This document shows, piece after piece, positions 1 through 8,800 of a stretch of 9,735 nt of DNA. The translations under genes and the position numbers were made by a program. This DNA is from CAZFER01 sp964517495 (GTDB lineage: Bacteria; Hinthialibacterota; Hinthialibacteria; Hinthialibacterales; Hinthialibacteraceae): contig CAZFER010000122.1 in NCBI GenBank assembly GCA_964517495.1, positions 1-9,735 on the forward strand, read 5' to 3'. Positions within the stretch are counted from its first letter, which is position 1. The number at the start of each line of letters is the position of its first letter. The notes under the pieces were generated by a model, which saw only the letters and a list, made by a program, of their open reading frames with translations, searched no databases and was not told where the DNA came from.

Positions 1-3000
1 CCATACTTTTACTTTTTTCAGGATCAGAGTGATCCGGCATCCCTTTTCCATCATCCTGGATGATGATTTGGGTATGATCATCATCGTTTTGAAAGATGAC
101 ATCAATTCGTTTGGCTTCAGCATGTTTTAAGGCATTAAACACCGCTTCACGAACGATGCGATAGACAATTTCCTGAACATCATTCGGTATAATAAATTCA
201 TCATCATAATCAAGTTGGATTTCAGGTGGATAAACCTGTTGATAAGACTCAAACAATTCGTCCAATGCTTTTTTAAGTCCCAATTTGTGAAGGGTGGTGG
301 GATTCAAACCTTTGCTAACCAAATGAGTTTGTTCTTTGGCTTTATAAAGACATTGGTTGATTTCTGAGATCAAGTCAGTTATTTCGGTTGGATAATCAAT
401 CAGCTGATTTTGAAGGCGCATCCCCATAAACATGATAGCCGAAAACAATTGGCCCAAGCCATCATGCAATTCCCTTCCCAACTTTTCCTGTTCATATTGG
501 CTGGCTAAGGCGATTTTTTCTTGCAGGAGTTTTTGTTCGGTATAATCAACAATCATCATATCGACACTATCGTGTTTGTTTACTGCAGAAACAATCGCAT
601 AAAAGGTTTCTTTCGAATTTCGCCGTGTTCCTTGCAGTGTTTGAGAGATCGGACTTTCGTTTTCCCGAACCAACCATAAAAAGCCTTTCCAAGCATGAAT
701 ATCAGCCCATTCATCCAAAGGTGGAATAGTGCCGCTTGAGGGATTGGCTTTGATAATATGTTCCATGGCAGGATTCATATATATGATTTGGTTATGTTTG
801 TTAAATCGGATAATACCAACTTGCGCCGCGTCACAAAATTCCTTGAAACTGATCTTTTCCTGTTCCAATTCCGATTCCGCATTGACTTGTTGGCTAATAT
901 CCACACCCACGGCGTGGATTTCCAGATGTTGATCAGAATGGGTGTGCGTAGCGCGAAAAAACCATGATATCCATTTGGGTTTATCGAAACGATTTAATTT
1001 TAAACAGCAACTTTGAGGTGTTTCGGGATTTTCCAACGCATTCTGAAGGGAATCACAGTACGCTTTTTGATAGTCAGTTTCATGGCACGTAATCCATTCA
1101 TGGACGGGACGTTGATCAAAATCAGGCTGGATCGTATGAAATAAACGTTCGGCTGTTTCGTTACAATAAATTAACCGGCCGTTTTTATCCCAGTTTAACA
1201 CCAAGGTTGCTGAATCCTTGTCTAACAGGTTGCGATATCGCTTTTCAGATAGTTGTAAAGCCAAATGGTTCCTATACCAGATAGAAAGAGATACAATCGC
1301 CACCAGGCAGGATAGAAACACGGGAATATAAAACTGCGGGGTGTTCCAAAAATAGGGTGCTACAGAAAAATGGGCGATTGCAGACTTTATTGATGTATTG
1401 CGACTTTTATCCTGAGCGAGAACTTCAAAGCGGTAATTGCCGGGTTGCATCCTCTCGGTTGTGATCGAGTTTTCAAGACTGTAAAGGCTCCAGGAACTAA
1501 TGGGTTGATTCAGGTTTAAATCAACCACTCGCCAGGAGAAAACCAATTCTTTACTTTCCGTCTCGTGCCATTGATCCCGTCCAGAGAAAGAAAATATCGC
1601 ACGTTCATTGGGAATCAATCGTTCCGAATAAGTATCAATTTGAACAAAGGGAGAATGATCTTCAGGGTAAAAACTCACCATGCCCACGTAATATATACTT
1701 GCCCATATCGTTCCATTTCTATCTTCAAGTATGGTATCGATTTTACCGTTTGGAATACCATCCTGTACGCCATATTGCACCCATCGTTCATCTTTATATG
1801 AAAAAATGCCGGATGTTTCAGAACCTAACCAAAGCGTGCCATCCGAAGCACTATATAAGGAGCCAATTCCCTCACAGGGAAAGCCGGTATTTTGATTCAT
1901 ATGCTCCCAGTTCCCATGATCGAAAATCAGTAAGCCGTTTCCATCCGTTGCGAGATAAATTTTTCCATTATGTTCAACCATATCATTGAAATGGCTTTCG
2001 TTTTCACGATAACTTTGAGGAAGTTCCAATGCCGTTCTATTTCCATCCTTCCACACTTCCACCCAATTCAAACCGCCAAACCAATATTCATTTTTCCCCA
2101 GCTTAAGCATGCTATAAACACGGGAATCAGGGGTATTATATCTTTCGTGGAATGTATAATTGGTCCACACCTCTCCATTCCATTTTGATGCACCCACTTC
2201 GTGGATTAACCACAATTCATTTTCACCCACATGATATAAGCGGAATTGGTGGGAAGAGCCTTTTTCAAAATAAGACAAAACGGGATTTGGAGGTGGAATT
2301 GACCGAATAATTAAGGTGGGAGCTTCCTGTATTTTCAAAATATGTTGATTGGTTTTCACAAACATAACCGGATCATTCAAGCTCAAATCATCCTTCGTTT
2401 CTGCATGGTTTTTTGGAATAGTCAAATCCGCCACATGTATCCATTGATCTCTCACATAATTAAATAAATGAGTATGATTGCTCACGACATACAAAGAGCC
2501 ATTCTTCATACTCGTGAGCGATTTATATTTTGGGGGATTTTGATTTGGAGGTAACGTATGAAAATCCCAAATGGGCTGAAAAAGGCGGTATACTCCAGAA
2601 TGTGTTCCCAACCAAATTGAACCATCATTCATAATGGATATACATTCAATGGTGGGAGTTGGATAAGATTCACTAAGCGGAATCAATTTCCATTGACCAT
2701 TATCGACACGATAGAGTCCATGTTTGGTCCCAATTAAAAGATGGCCATTAACTTTCTCTATCGATATGATATAGATTGATTGATTTTGGCTATAAAGCGT
2801 TGTTTTATTATCTTTGTAATTATAAATTTTATATGATCCACCAACAAATATTCCATTCTCCCCATCCGGATAGAGGGTATATAGAGGAAAGGTTTTTATA
2901 GATTTGGGGAGAGGTATGATGTTCGTTGATCCGGATTTGTTAATATTTACAATGCCATAAGTATTCACCGCCAGCCAGATGTTTTCTTTCTCATCAATTT

Positions 3001-3553
3001 CAATATCCCGAATCCCTTGTGCCTCTTCGGGTAGGGTCAATGGAAAGCGTTTTAAGTTGCCATAAGGGAAAAATTCATTGGGATTTATTAATTCACACGA
3101 GTATAGGTGTTCCTTACCGGAGCCAAACCAAACACATCCCGTTGAATCGATAGCGACTGAATAAAACGAATCGTCTTTAAGAACCGATTGATTTGCAGGT
3201 GTGAAACTCAGGATTTCCTTGTTGGGTTGAATATAATTGATCCCCTCAGATGTGCAAATCCATATTCCCCCATAGCGGTCAATGGCGAGTTTTCGGGTAT
3301 CGTTGGTCAACAAACCATCACTTGTGTTATAAACCGTTGTAATACCATTATTTAAACACGCAACGCCCCCTCCCCAGGTTGCCACCCAGATTGCACCATC
3401 GGGAGCCTGTTTAATATCTCGAACCACATCGTGGGGAAGTTGTTCTGGGGCATGGAATTCGCGCAACTGCCATTGAGGTTTTTGGAACAGGGATTCCTGA
3501 CTTGATAGGGAGCAAAGAACCAGTAAAATAGAACTCAGAATCGGATTTAACAT
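1..3553 (-). CDS. Reg_prop/Y_Y_Y sensor histidine kinase with two PAS-like domains (3' end outside window)
   Basis: Reverse-strand reading from the ATG at 3553-3551 is open for 1184 codons to the left edge with no stop or frameshift. A TGA lies nine codons upstream in frame and no other ATG intervenes, so this start is well fixed, although no clear Shine-Dalgarno is visible. Seen in order: signal peptide (about 1-18, hydrophobic core ILSSILLVLC); about 13-14 propeller repeats at 30-630 with Reg_prop signatures such as DGAIWVATWGGGV, DGSIWLGTHSGVYRL and DGTLWLGSETSGIF; Y_Y_Y-like domain about 640-733; one membrane helix about 741-759; two PAS-like domains about 770-890 and 895-1010; HisKA_3 motif GRELHDGLGQ with His1030 as predicted phosphoacceptor; HATPase N-box around Asn1140 and G1 box DDGKGM (1167-1172). 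The G2 box and anything after it lie outside the window. Family knowledge: periplasmic propellers of this type sense extracellular ligands, often glycan fragments. It resembles Bacteroidota hybrid sensors but has a NarX-type kinase core and a separate regulator next door. Ligand unknown. Confidence 0.93.
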   Translation of the reverse strand, partial: MLNPILSSILLVLCSLSSQESLFQKPQWQLREFHAPEQLPHDVVRDIKQAPDGAIWVATWGGGVACLNNGITTVYNTSDGLLTNDTRKLAIDRYGGIWICTSEGINYIQPNKEILSFTPANQSVLKDDSFYSVAIDSTGCVWFGSGKEHLYSCELINPNEFFPYGNLKRFPLTLPEEAQGIRDIEIDEKENIWLAVNTYGIVNINKSGSTNIIPLPKSIKTFPLYTLYPDGENGIFVGGSYKIYNYKDNKTTLYSQNQSIYIISIEKVNGHLLIGTKHGLYRVDNGQWKLIPLSESYPTPTIECISIMNDGSIWLGTHSGVYRLFQPIWDFHTLPPNQNPPKYKSLTSMKNGSLYVVSNHTHLFNYVRDQWIHVADLTIPKNHAETKDDLSLNDPVMFVKTNQHILKIQEAPTLIIRSIPPPNPVLSYFEKGSSHQFRLYHVGENELWLIHEVGASKWNGEVWTNYTFHERYNTPDSRVYSMLKLGKNEYWFGGLNWVEVWKDGNRTALELPQSYRENESHFNDMVEHNGKIYLATDGNGLLIFDHGNWEHMNQNTGFPCEGIGSLYSASDGTLWLGSETSGIFSYKDERWVQYGVQDGIPNGKIDTILEDRNGTIWASIYYVGMVSFYPEDHSPFVQIDTYSERLIPNERAIFSFSGRDQWHETESKELVFSWRVVDLNLNQPISSWSLYSLENSITTERMQPGNYRFEVLAQDKSRNTSIKSAIAHFSVAPYFWNTPQFYIPVFLSCLVAIVSLSIWYRNHLALQLSEKRYRNLLDKDSATLVLNWDKNGRLIYCNETAERLFHTIQPDFDQRPVHEWITCHETDYQKAYCDSLQNALENPETPQSCCLKLNRFDKPKWISWFFRATHTHSDQHLEIHAVGVDISQQVNAESELEQEKISFKEFCDAAQVGIIRFNKHNQIIYMNPAMEHIIKANPSSGTIPPLDEWADIHAWKGFLWLVRENESPISQTLQGTRRNSKETFYAIVSAVNKHDSVDMMIVDYTEQKLLQEKIALASQYEQEKLGRELHDGLGQLFSAIMFMGMRLQNQLIDYPTEITDLISEINQCLYKAKEQTHLVSKGLNPTTLHKLGLKKALDELFESYQQVYPPEIQLDYDDEFIIPNDVQEIVYRIVREAVFNALKHAEAKRIDVIFQNDDDHTQIIIQDDGKGMPDHSDPEKSKSM

Positions 3554-3667
3554 AAGTTTATTCAGAACAATAGATCACATATTCGATCAAGCTGTTTTAG
3601 TGTAACCGGATATCTTTCCAAGGTCTATTCTTCATCCACTGCTGGATCGGACAAAAGCCGTTGTATT
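3554..3667. promoter_or_regulatory. Divergent intergenic region between sensor and regulator
   Basis: These 114 bp separate two divergent starts, so promoters for both genes should lie here or slightly inside the genes. I see no convincing -35/-10 pair on either strand and no strong Shine-Dalgarno before either ATG. A small inverted repeat ATCCA-ctgc-TGGAT sits near 3633-3646, about 20 bp upstream of the regulator ATG, and could be an operator half-site pair, but five-base arms are weak evidence. The assignment rests on gene layout rather than on a recognised motif. Confidence 0.5.
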
Positions 3668-4351
3668 ATGGCAAACAAAAATTGCAAAGACCCGTATCCT
3701 TCAAAATTTCTTCATGTTGATGATCACCCCATTTTACACAAGGCGATCCGTGGCATTATTTTAGACGCTTTTCCCGATAGCGAATTTATTGAAAGCAGCA
3801 ATGCCAAGCATACTCTAGAGATGATGGAACAACAACAGCCTGATTTCGTCATCATTGATTTAAACCTAAATGGAACTCTGTGTTTTTCGCTGATCAAAAA
3901 AATCCATAAAGATCATCCTCACCTTCCCATATTGGTTTTCTCGATGTATGAGGATTTTGATAGTATCAACAGCGCATTAAAAGCAGGTGCAAGCGGTTAT
4001 ATCACCAAACAGGATTCATCCGATCATATAATTCAGGCCATTCATTCGCTAATGCGTAATCGGCGTTATTTAAGTGACCGGGCTTCTTCGGCCATTGTCC
4101 ATTATTTACAGGAACCGGCACCCGAACCATCCATCAAGGTTGAAGAAAAGTTAACCAAGCGTGAGATGGAAGTCTTTGAACTGCTGGGCAAAGAGTATCC
4201 CCGAAAAGAGATCGCCTCCAAACTGCATGTCTCGCTGCCTACAATCGATACGCATATTGACCGCATGAAAAATAAACTCGGCTTCGAATCAAGTTATAAA
4301 CTCATCTGTTTCGCTTTAAAATATGCCTCACAATCGAACAATAACGAATAA
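3668..4351 (+). CDS. NarL/FixJ-family response regulator (REC plus LuxR-type HTH)
   Basis: A 227-residue DNA-binding response regulator of normal length for the NarL/FixJ family. The receiver domain covers about residues 12-130: acidic pair Asp18-Asp19 in HVDDHPI, predicted phosphoacceptor Asp64 in FVIIDLNL, switch Ser92 in VFSMYED, and conserved Lys114 in GYITKQD. A linker rich in Pro and Glu (about 148-160) leads to a LuxR-type helix-turn-helix at about 161-222, with LTKREMEVFELL, the EIASKLHVSLPTIDTH core and a following MKNKLGF. It lacks sigma54-activator or AraC domains, so it should bind DNA as a dimer after phosphorylation and act with sigma70-type polymerase. The start is the first ATG in frame; the preceding bases show no strong ribosome binding site. 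It is divergent from a HisKA_3 sensor, the kinase class that usually pairs with NarL-type regulators, so partnership is very likely. Target genes are unknown; the downstream beta-helix genes are candidates by proximity only. Confidence 0.95.
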   Translation: MANKNCKDPYPSKFLHVDDHPILHKAIRGIILDAFPDSEFIESSNAKHTLEMMEQQQPDFVIIDLNLNGTLCFSLIKKIHKDHPHLPILVFSMYEDFDSINSALKAGASGYITKQDSSDHIIQAIHSLMRNRRYLSDRASSAIVHYLQEPAPEPSIKVEEKLTKREMEVFELLGKEYPRKEIASKLHVSLPTIDTHIDRMKNKLGFESSYKLICFALKYASQSNNNE

Positions 4352-4411
4352 CCATCCCTACATTTAATCTATCCCTTTAAAAATAGTGGTAAGTGGCCAG
4401 CCATTTGAAGT

Positions 4412-4524
4412 ACCATTCCCCTCCCAAGCCTGGGAGGGGCTAGGGGAGGGTTGATAATTAAACGTAAAGCGAAATCCGTTACACCCCTCCTAACCTTTCC
4501 CATTTCATTGGGGGAGGAATGGTG
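4412..4524. repeat. Inverted-repeat element of about 113 bp (REP/MITE-like)
   Basis: The left arm (about 4412-4453) and the reverse complement of the right arm (about 4482-4524) share ACCATTCC at their outer ends. They continue in parallel through a C-run, AA, TGGGA, GG, TAGG, and a G-run, with a few mismatches and a 2-3 base length difference. The spacer of about 28 bp is AT-rich. The left arm also contains its own nested hairpin, CCCTCCCA-agcc-TGGGAGGG-like, around 4419-4439. The whole unit could fold into one long stem. No transposase frame is inside, so if mobile it would be a non-autonomous element. It could also block transcription running from the regulator gene. Copy number cannot be seen from one window. 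Confidence 0.7.
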
Positions 4525-4581
4525 GGACCGATTTCTAGTGTTCACTCCTTCTACTTCATTATGCTAACACATTAAAAATAT

Positions 4582-4611
4582 ATATCCTATTTTTATGTAA
4601 AAATAGGATAT
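4582..4611. repeat. Perfect 14-bp-arm palindrome with 2-bp centre
   Basis: The left arm ATATCCTATTTTTA (4582-4595) is the exact reverse complement of TAAAAATAGGATAT (4598-4611), separated by TG. All 14 positions match; the next outer pair does not. It lies about 110 bp upstream of the putative -10 box of the first beta-helix gene. The AT-rich stem and lack of a following T-run make a rho-independent terminator unlikely. A dimeric-regulator operator or a cruciform-prone site is more consistent, but no binding protein can be named. Confidence 0.75.
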
Positions 4612-4699
4612 CCACAATCATGATATTCATGGTTTTTATCCATTTATTTCACCACCGTTTGTCATGAATTCCACCACAAAAAATCTTGTATTACACGAT

Positions 4700-4728
4700 A
4701 GATTTTAATCCTGTAAAGTTCATATAAT
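4700..4728 (+). promoter_or_regulatory. Putative sigma70-like promoter for the beta-helix genes
   Basis: A perfect -10 hexamer TATAAT is at 4723-4728. At the usual 17-bp spacing the -35 position (4700-4705, AGATTT) is a poor match to TTGACA. Activation by a regulator would therefore be plausible. Transcription would start near 4735, leaving a leader of about 40 nt before the chosen ATG. Because this stretch is AT-rich, a chance TATAAT is quite possible. Confidence 0.35.
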
Positions 4729-4760
4729 TACTAACGTTTTTAAACAAAATGAAAGAATTT

Positions 4761-4767
4761 GAAAGGA
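4761..4767 (+). promoter_or_regulatory. Ribosome binding site deciding the start at 4776
   Basis: GAAAGGA ends 8 nt before the ATG at 4776 and 5 nt before the adjacent ATG at 4773. The more distal in-frame ATG at 4749 has no comparable purine-rich site, so the inner start is preferred. This start also leaves a clean signal peptide without a nine-residue acidic N-terminal extension. Confidence 0.6.
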
Positions 4768-4775
4768 TGCAAATG

Positions 4776-5852
4776 ATGAAAACAAGTATCTTGACTTTTA
4801 CAATTACTGTAATAATGGGTGTATGCAGTATAACCCACGCGCAAGGCACGATTGACTTTGACAACGCAGTGACCGTTAAAAAGGATGGAACAGGGGATTT
4901 TACGACGATTCAAGCCGCTGTTTCATCAAAATTAATTGGCTCTGGTTCAGAAGTAATCGTTTTTCCTGGCGTGTACGTAGAAAATATATCCATTGACGGA
5001 ACTGATAATGTCAACCGATCTGTTTTTGAATTAACACTCCGATCCTACGATGGTCCTAATTTCACCTTAATTGATGGCTCCAACCGAAGAATGGGGGATG
5101 AAATTCAAAACAATACCCTGGAGATTGATCACAAGAAATTAACCCTGATTGGATTCACTATAACCGGCGGTTTGAATGGAATACTTACAGATAGCACCTA
5201 CCTTAGTACATTGACTGTATCCAATTGTGTGTTCTTTTCAAATGACGCCAATGGAATCCTGCTTCAAGTCGATGGTCGAGATGACGTGAATGTTGAAATT
5301 AGTAATAATGTATTTCACTCCAATCGAGAGAGCGGCTTAAAATTAAACGAAGAATCTACGAGTTCATTCTTTCGGCCTGTTCCGGTGGGCATATTTGACA
5401 ATGTGTTTTATCGGAATGAAAATTTTGGTATAGATGCTGTAACCACTCCCTCTATATATATTTCCGGAGCAACATCGGATATCCGCATTCGTTACAATAA
5501 TTTATACGAGAATGGAGATGGTCCTTATAGTGAATTTATTCAAAGTAACTTTGAGACGAATGAAGGGAATTTAAGCCTTGATCCATTTTTTGTTGGTCCA
5601 TCCAGCGTCTTAACCGGCTTTGATTTTCGTCTTCGCCCTGACTCTTCCCTGCGAAACCAAGGTAATCCTGCCGTTATTTACAATGATCCGGATGGCACGC
5701 GCAATGATATGGGAGCCTATGGGGGATCGCTATCGACGAATTTCTTTGAAAGTATTAATGACGGACCGGTTGTGCGCGATATCCGAATCTCCCCATCTGC
5801 CATCTTTAAAAACGGTACGTTTACCATCGAAGCGATTGGAAGCGTACGGTAA
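4776..5852 (+). CDS. Secreted right-handed parallel beta-helix protein
   Basis: 358 residues from the preferred ATG at 4776; the longest frame begins at 4749 and would give 367. A Sec signal peptide is clear (about 1-22, MKTSILTF...SITHA, cut before Gln23). The mature protein opens with the pectinesterase-like entry motif KKDGTGDFTTIQAAV (about 35-49). Imperfect beta-helix rungs follow, with Asn/Cys ladder motifs such as VSNCVFFSN, ISNNVFHSN and FDNVFYRNE, and then the closing motif DPDGTRNDMGAYGG (about 304-317). This closing motif recurs in the next gene. I see none of the pectinesterase catalytic motifs (QDTLY or GTVDFIFG), so enzymatic activity is not supported; a structural, adhesive or glycan-binding role is possible. 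The last 28 residues (about 331-358, beginning PVVRDIRISPSA) look like the first strands of an Ig-like domain that stops early, which hints at truncation. It is probably co-transcribed with the gene 34 bp downstream. Confidence 0.88.
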   Translation: MKTSILTFTITVIMGVCSITHAQGTIDFDNAVTVKKDGTGDFTTIQAAVSSKLIGSGSEVIVFPGVYVENISIDGTDNVNRSVFELTLRSYDGPNFTLIDGSNRRMGDEIQNNTLEIDHKKLTLIGFTITGGLNGILTDSTYLSTLTVSNCVFFSNDANGILLQVDGRDDVNVEISNNVFHSNRESGLKLNEESTSSFFRPVPVGIFDNVFYRNENFGIDAVTTPSIYISGATSDIRIRYNNLYENGDGPYSEFIQSNFETNEGNLSLDPFFVGPSSVLTGFDFRLRPDSSLRNQGNPAVIYNDPDGTRNDMGAYGGSLSTNFFESINDGPVVRDIRISPSAIFKNGTFTIEAIGSVR

Positions 5853-5876
5853 GGATTGAATTGGAAAACTCAGATT

Positions 5877-5880
5877 GGAG
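5877..5880 (+). promoter_or_regulatory. Ribosome binding site of the 1192-residue protein gene
   Basis: GGAG is placed 6 nt before the ATG at 5887 and is followed by GTGAG-like purines. This supports the start that gives a typical signal peptide. The short gap from the previous stop leaves no obvious room for a separate promoter, so translation from a shared transcript is likely. Confidence 0.6.
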
Positions 5881-5886
5881 TGAGAA

Positions 5887-8800
5887 ATGAAACGGTCGGT
5901 TGAACTTATATTGATAATAGGAATACTGATTGGGATTGTGCCGCTATCCCATTCACAAAACAAATCCCTGGTTGAAGCTCAATATCGGATTGATGGTGGT
6001 GAACCCGTCACCATGAATGTAGCATCCGATACGAAGCTCGTTTTAAATGATCAGAAATTTGATGCCCAAGTGGATGCTTCAAATTTGAGTATCGGCTTAC
6101 ATCAATTTTCCATTCGAATGAAAGACAGTGATGGGATATGGTCGAATTGGTCCAAACCTCATTATTTTCGAGTTGAAGGACAACAAACATTATCCTCGGC
6201 AGAATGGTTCTTCGATACCGATCCTGGCGAGGGTGAAGCGAATCCAGTCGATATCCCACGTGATGGTGAATGGGATAATCCAGTAGAAGCCATTCAAATT
6301 GAAGATATCAATTCGCTGAATCTCGATCCAGGGGTGCATACCTTATTTGTCCGCATGCAAGATGCGGATGGAAATTGGGGACCACCCCATCAGGTTCCCT
6401 TTACAGTGTATGAGCCTTTGGCGATCCAAGGAGCGGAATGGGTTGCGGATACGAATATAAAAGCTGGTTCAGGGAATATCATGAATCCCACGGATGGAAA
6501 ATTTGATTCCGTGAGAGAAACATTGATTTCACAAGATATAGATATTTCTCAATTTCCAGAAGGTTTCCATCCTCGAATTACAGTACGAAGTCAAAGCAAT
6601 ACAGGCCGCTGGAGTGATGATTCTGCATCAATTTTATTGAATCGTATTCCTGAGATTAATAGTTTCATGCCAAGTGAGTCAAATGTAAGTTTATCGCTTC
6701 AAACCAATATGGGGATGCAATTTACTGTGAATGCCCACGATCCGGATAATGATGTCATGGAGTTTAGATATTTTGTTAATGGTGATGAACACAGCACAGG
6801 GCCGAACTTTTTCTTTTCTCCGCTTGTAGCGGGGGAATATAGAATTTCCGCTATTGTGATCGATACTTATGACGGCAGCGAAGTGGAACAGGAATGGTTT
6901 GTCCATGTTACCCCTGCAAACGATGCGCCAACTCCTACCCCATCTCCTACACCTCCAATCTCATCAGATAATTTATCCATTGTGTTTATAGCGGATAATG
7001 GAAATGGCTTAAACTATCTTGAAGTGTTTGAAGAGGTCAGTTCGAATATACAAATCGTGAATGATGATGCCGAATTTGACGGTTCGATTGATTTAGCTGA
7101 CACCGATGTGATTGTATTATTTGATGGGGTGGATTGGGGCAATGATATGCCAGAAGCAGGGCAACAAGCCATTGTTGATTTTGTCAACAATGGGGGAGGT
7201 CTTGTGTATGATGAATGGATAGTGTGGGAACATGCAGCAAGGCGATATGAACTGTTCGAGCCATTAATATTAATAACCTTTGAGGGATACCAGAGTGCCC
7301 GTCCGCGAACCTACACAGTGAATGCCACCAATCATTTCATTACATCATCAATCGAGAAAACGTTTGAATTACCTCAACATAGCTATAGTTTTGGTACTGA
7401 TGTAAAAGAGAATGTTCGTGTTTTGCTATCTGGACCTGAACATCCCGCCTTGCTCAGCGCAAATATAAATAGTGGGCGTGTTGTATATATTACCTGGGCG
7501 CATAATTACACGGATGGCGGAGAATTCTTAACGAATAACAACGTAAGAAACCTACTGAAAAATTCAATTCTATGGGTAGGCCAAAGAGAAGATAATCAAC
7601 CCGTGAACACCCCAACTCCTGAATGGACTGCAACACCGACTCCAACCGCCGTTCAACTTACAGAAACACCGACGCGAGTGAACACTCCTGTTTCTACGTC
7701 TACACCAACGAATACACCAGTATCTACCCATACCTCCACACCAGTAATTATCGTGGATACTCCCACATCAACTTCGACTCCGGTTCCGACACGCACCTCT
7801 ACATTTACACCAACCAACACATCAACCCCCACAATAATCCCAACACCCACAGTGGATAAGCCCATACGTGTTGTGGATAAAACGGGTTTAGGTGATTTCC
7901 TCTCGATTCAACCGGCGATTGATGCGGCTCAGGAAGGGGATATCGTCCATGTCAATCCGGGTTCGTATCAGGAAACTCTTGTGATTGACAAGAACATAAC
8001 CCTGCAAGGCAGTGGCTTTAATGATACTTTTATTCGCAGTGCATTTGATACGGCCATCAAAGTGACATCCCTTGATGGGGCAACCATCAAAAATTTACGC
8101 ATTACAGCAGAAAAACGTGGTATCAATCTCTTCAACGAAAACAATCCCGCTGGTGATCTTAGCGTCATAAACTGTCTGGTGACCGAATGCAAGGATGCGG
8201 GTCTCGCTTATTTTGGAAATGGTCATTTGGAAATATCACGATGCATTTTCTCCAATAATGGGGATAATTCCAATGATTGGCGAGGAGATGTTAATATACT
8301 ATTCTCTGCTGCAACCGAGAGCAGCACTATGTTGCTTCAAAATTCAATCATAAAAGAAAGCAGAAACGCTGGGATTCATATTAATGCGTCCGATGATGAG
8401 ACCGGCGGTGGCCGGCCGGATTCCTTCGAAATCGTGAATTGTGTGATTACTCAAAATGATGAGGATGGAGTGTATGTGAATCGTATTCACAATACAGGCA
8501 CGATTCGCAATACGATCTTCGCTTCAAACAACGATCGAGGAATCGACTCTCCTTACAACTCTGGCACCATTGTTTTAGTGACGTATAGTGATATATGGGA
8601 AGATGGTATTGACGATGTCGTCGAATTCTCACCTTTTGATGGAAATATTGAAGAAGATCCCTTATTCAATGATGACTTTACATTGCAGGCAAATTCGCCA
8701 GCGATCAATGCTGGTGAACCATTCCCCATGTCACGTGACCAGGATGGATCAAGAAACGACATGGGAGCCTTTGGAGGCCCCTTGGGTGGACCAGATGGTG

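Larger units (their letters stand above)
4352..4775. other. Non-coding region with repeat element, palindrome and putative promoter
   Basis: There is no credible coding frame between the regulator stop and the first beta-helix gene. The segment holds a G/C-run-rich inverted-repeat element (4412-4524), a perfect AT-rich palindrome (4582-4611), a smaller interrupted palindrome CATGA-tat-TCATG (4619-4631), and an AT-rich promoter-like stretch (about 4685-4735). The two larger structures are described separately. The length, over 400 bp, is large compared with the 34-bp and 114-bp gaps elsewhere in the window, which suggests inserted or regulatory DNA. Confidence 0.7.

Noticed and set aside
729..967. 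Two plus-strand open frames opposite the PAS region
   Set aside because: They are antisense to conserved PAS-kinase coding sequence, with no supporting motif.
1565..2188. Overlapping plus-strand open frames of 72-96 codons
   Set aside because: They lie antisense to the uninterrupted propeller sensor frame, have no recognisable domains or ribosome binding sites, and overlap one another.
3496..3553. Possible lipoprotein signal in the sensor (LVLC at residues 11-14)
   Set aside because: The residue before Cys14 is Leu, not the small residue a lipobox needs, and it lies within the hydrophobic core; a Sec signal peptide cut before Gln19 fits better.
4776..5852. Annotation of the first beta-helix protein as a pectinesterase
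   Set aside because: Only the N-terminal DGTGDF-TIQ motif matches. The catalytic QDTLY and GTVDFIFG-type motifs are absent.
7606..7854. CRISPR-like or tandem DNA array in the Thr-Pro segment
   Set aside because: Units vary in length and codon choice, with no constant repeat and spacer lengths, and the segment is in frame within a long gene.
7653..7865. Minus-strand open frame encoding a Gly-Val-rich peptide
   Set aside because: It is the mirror of the Thr-Pro-rich linker codons (ACN/CCN give GGN/GTN in reverse), with no start signal or domain of its own.
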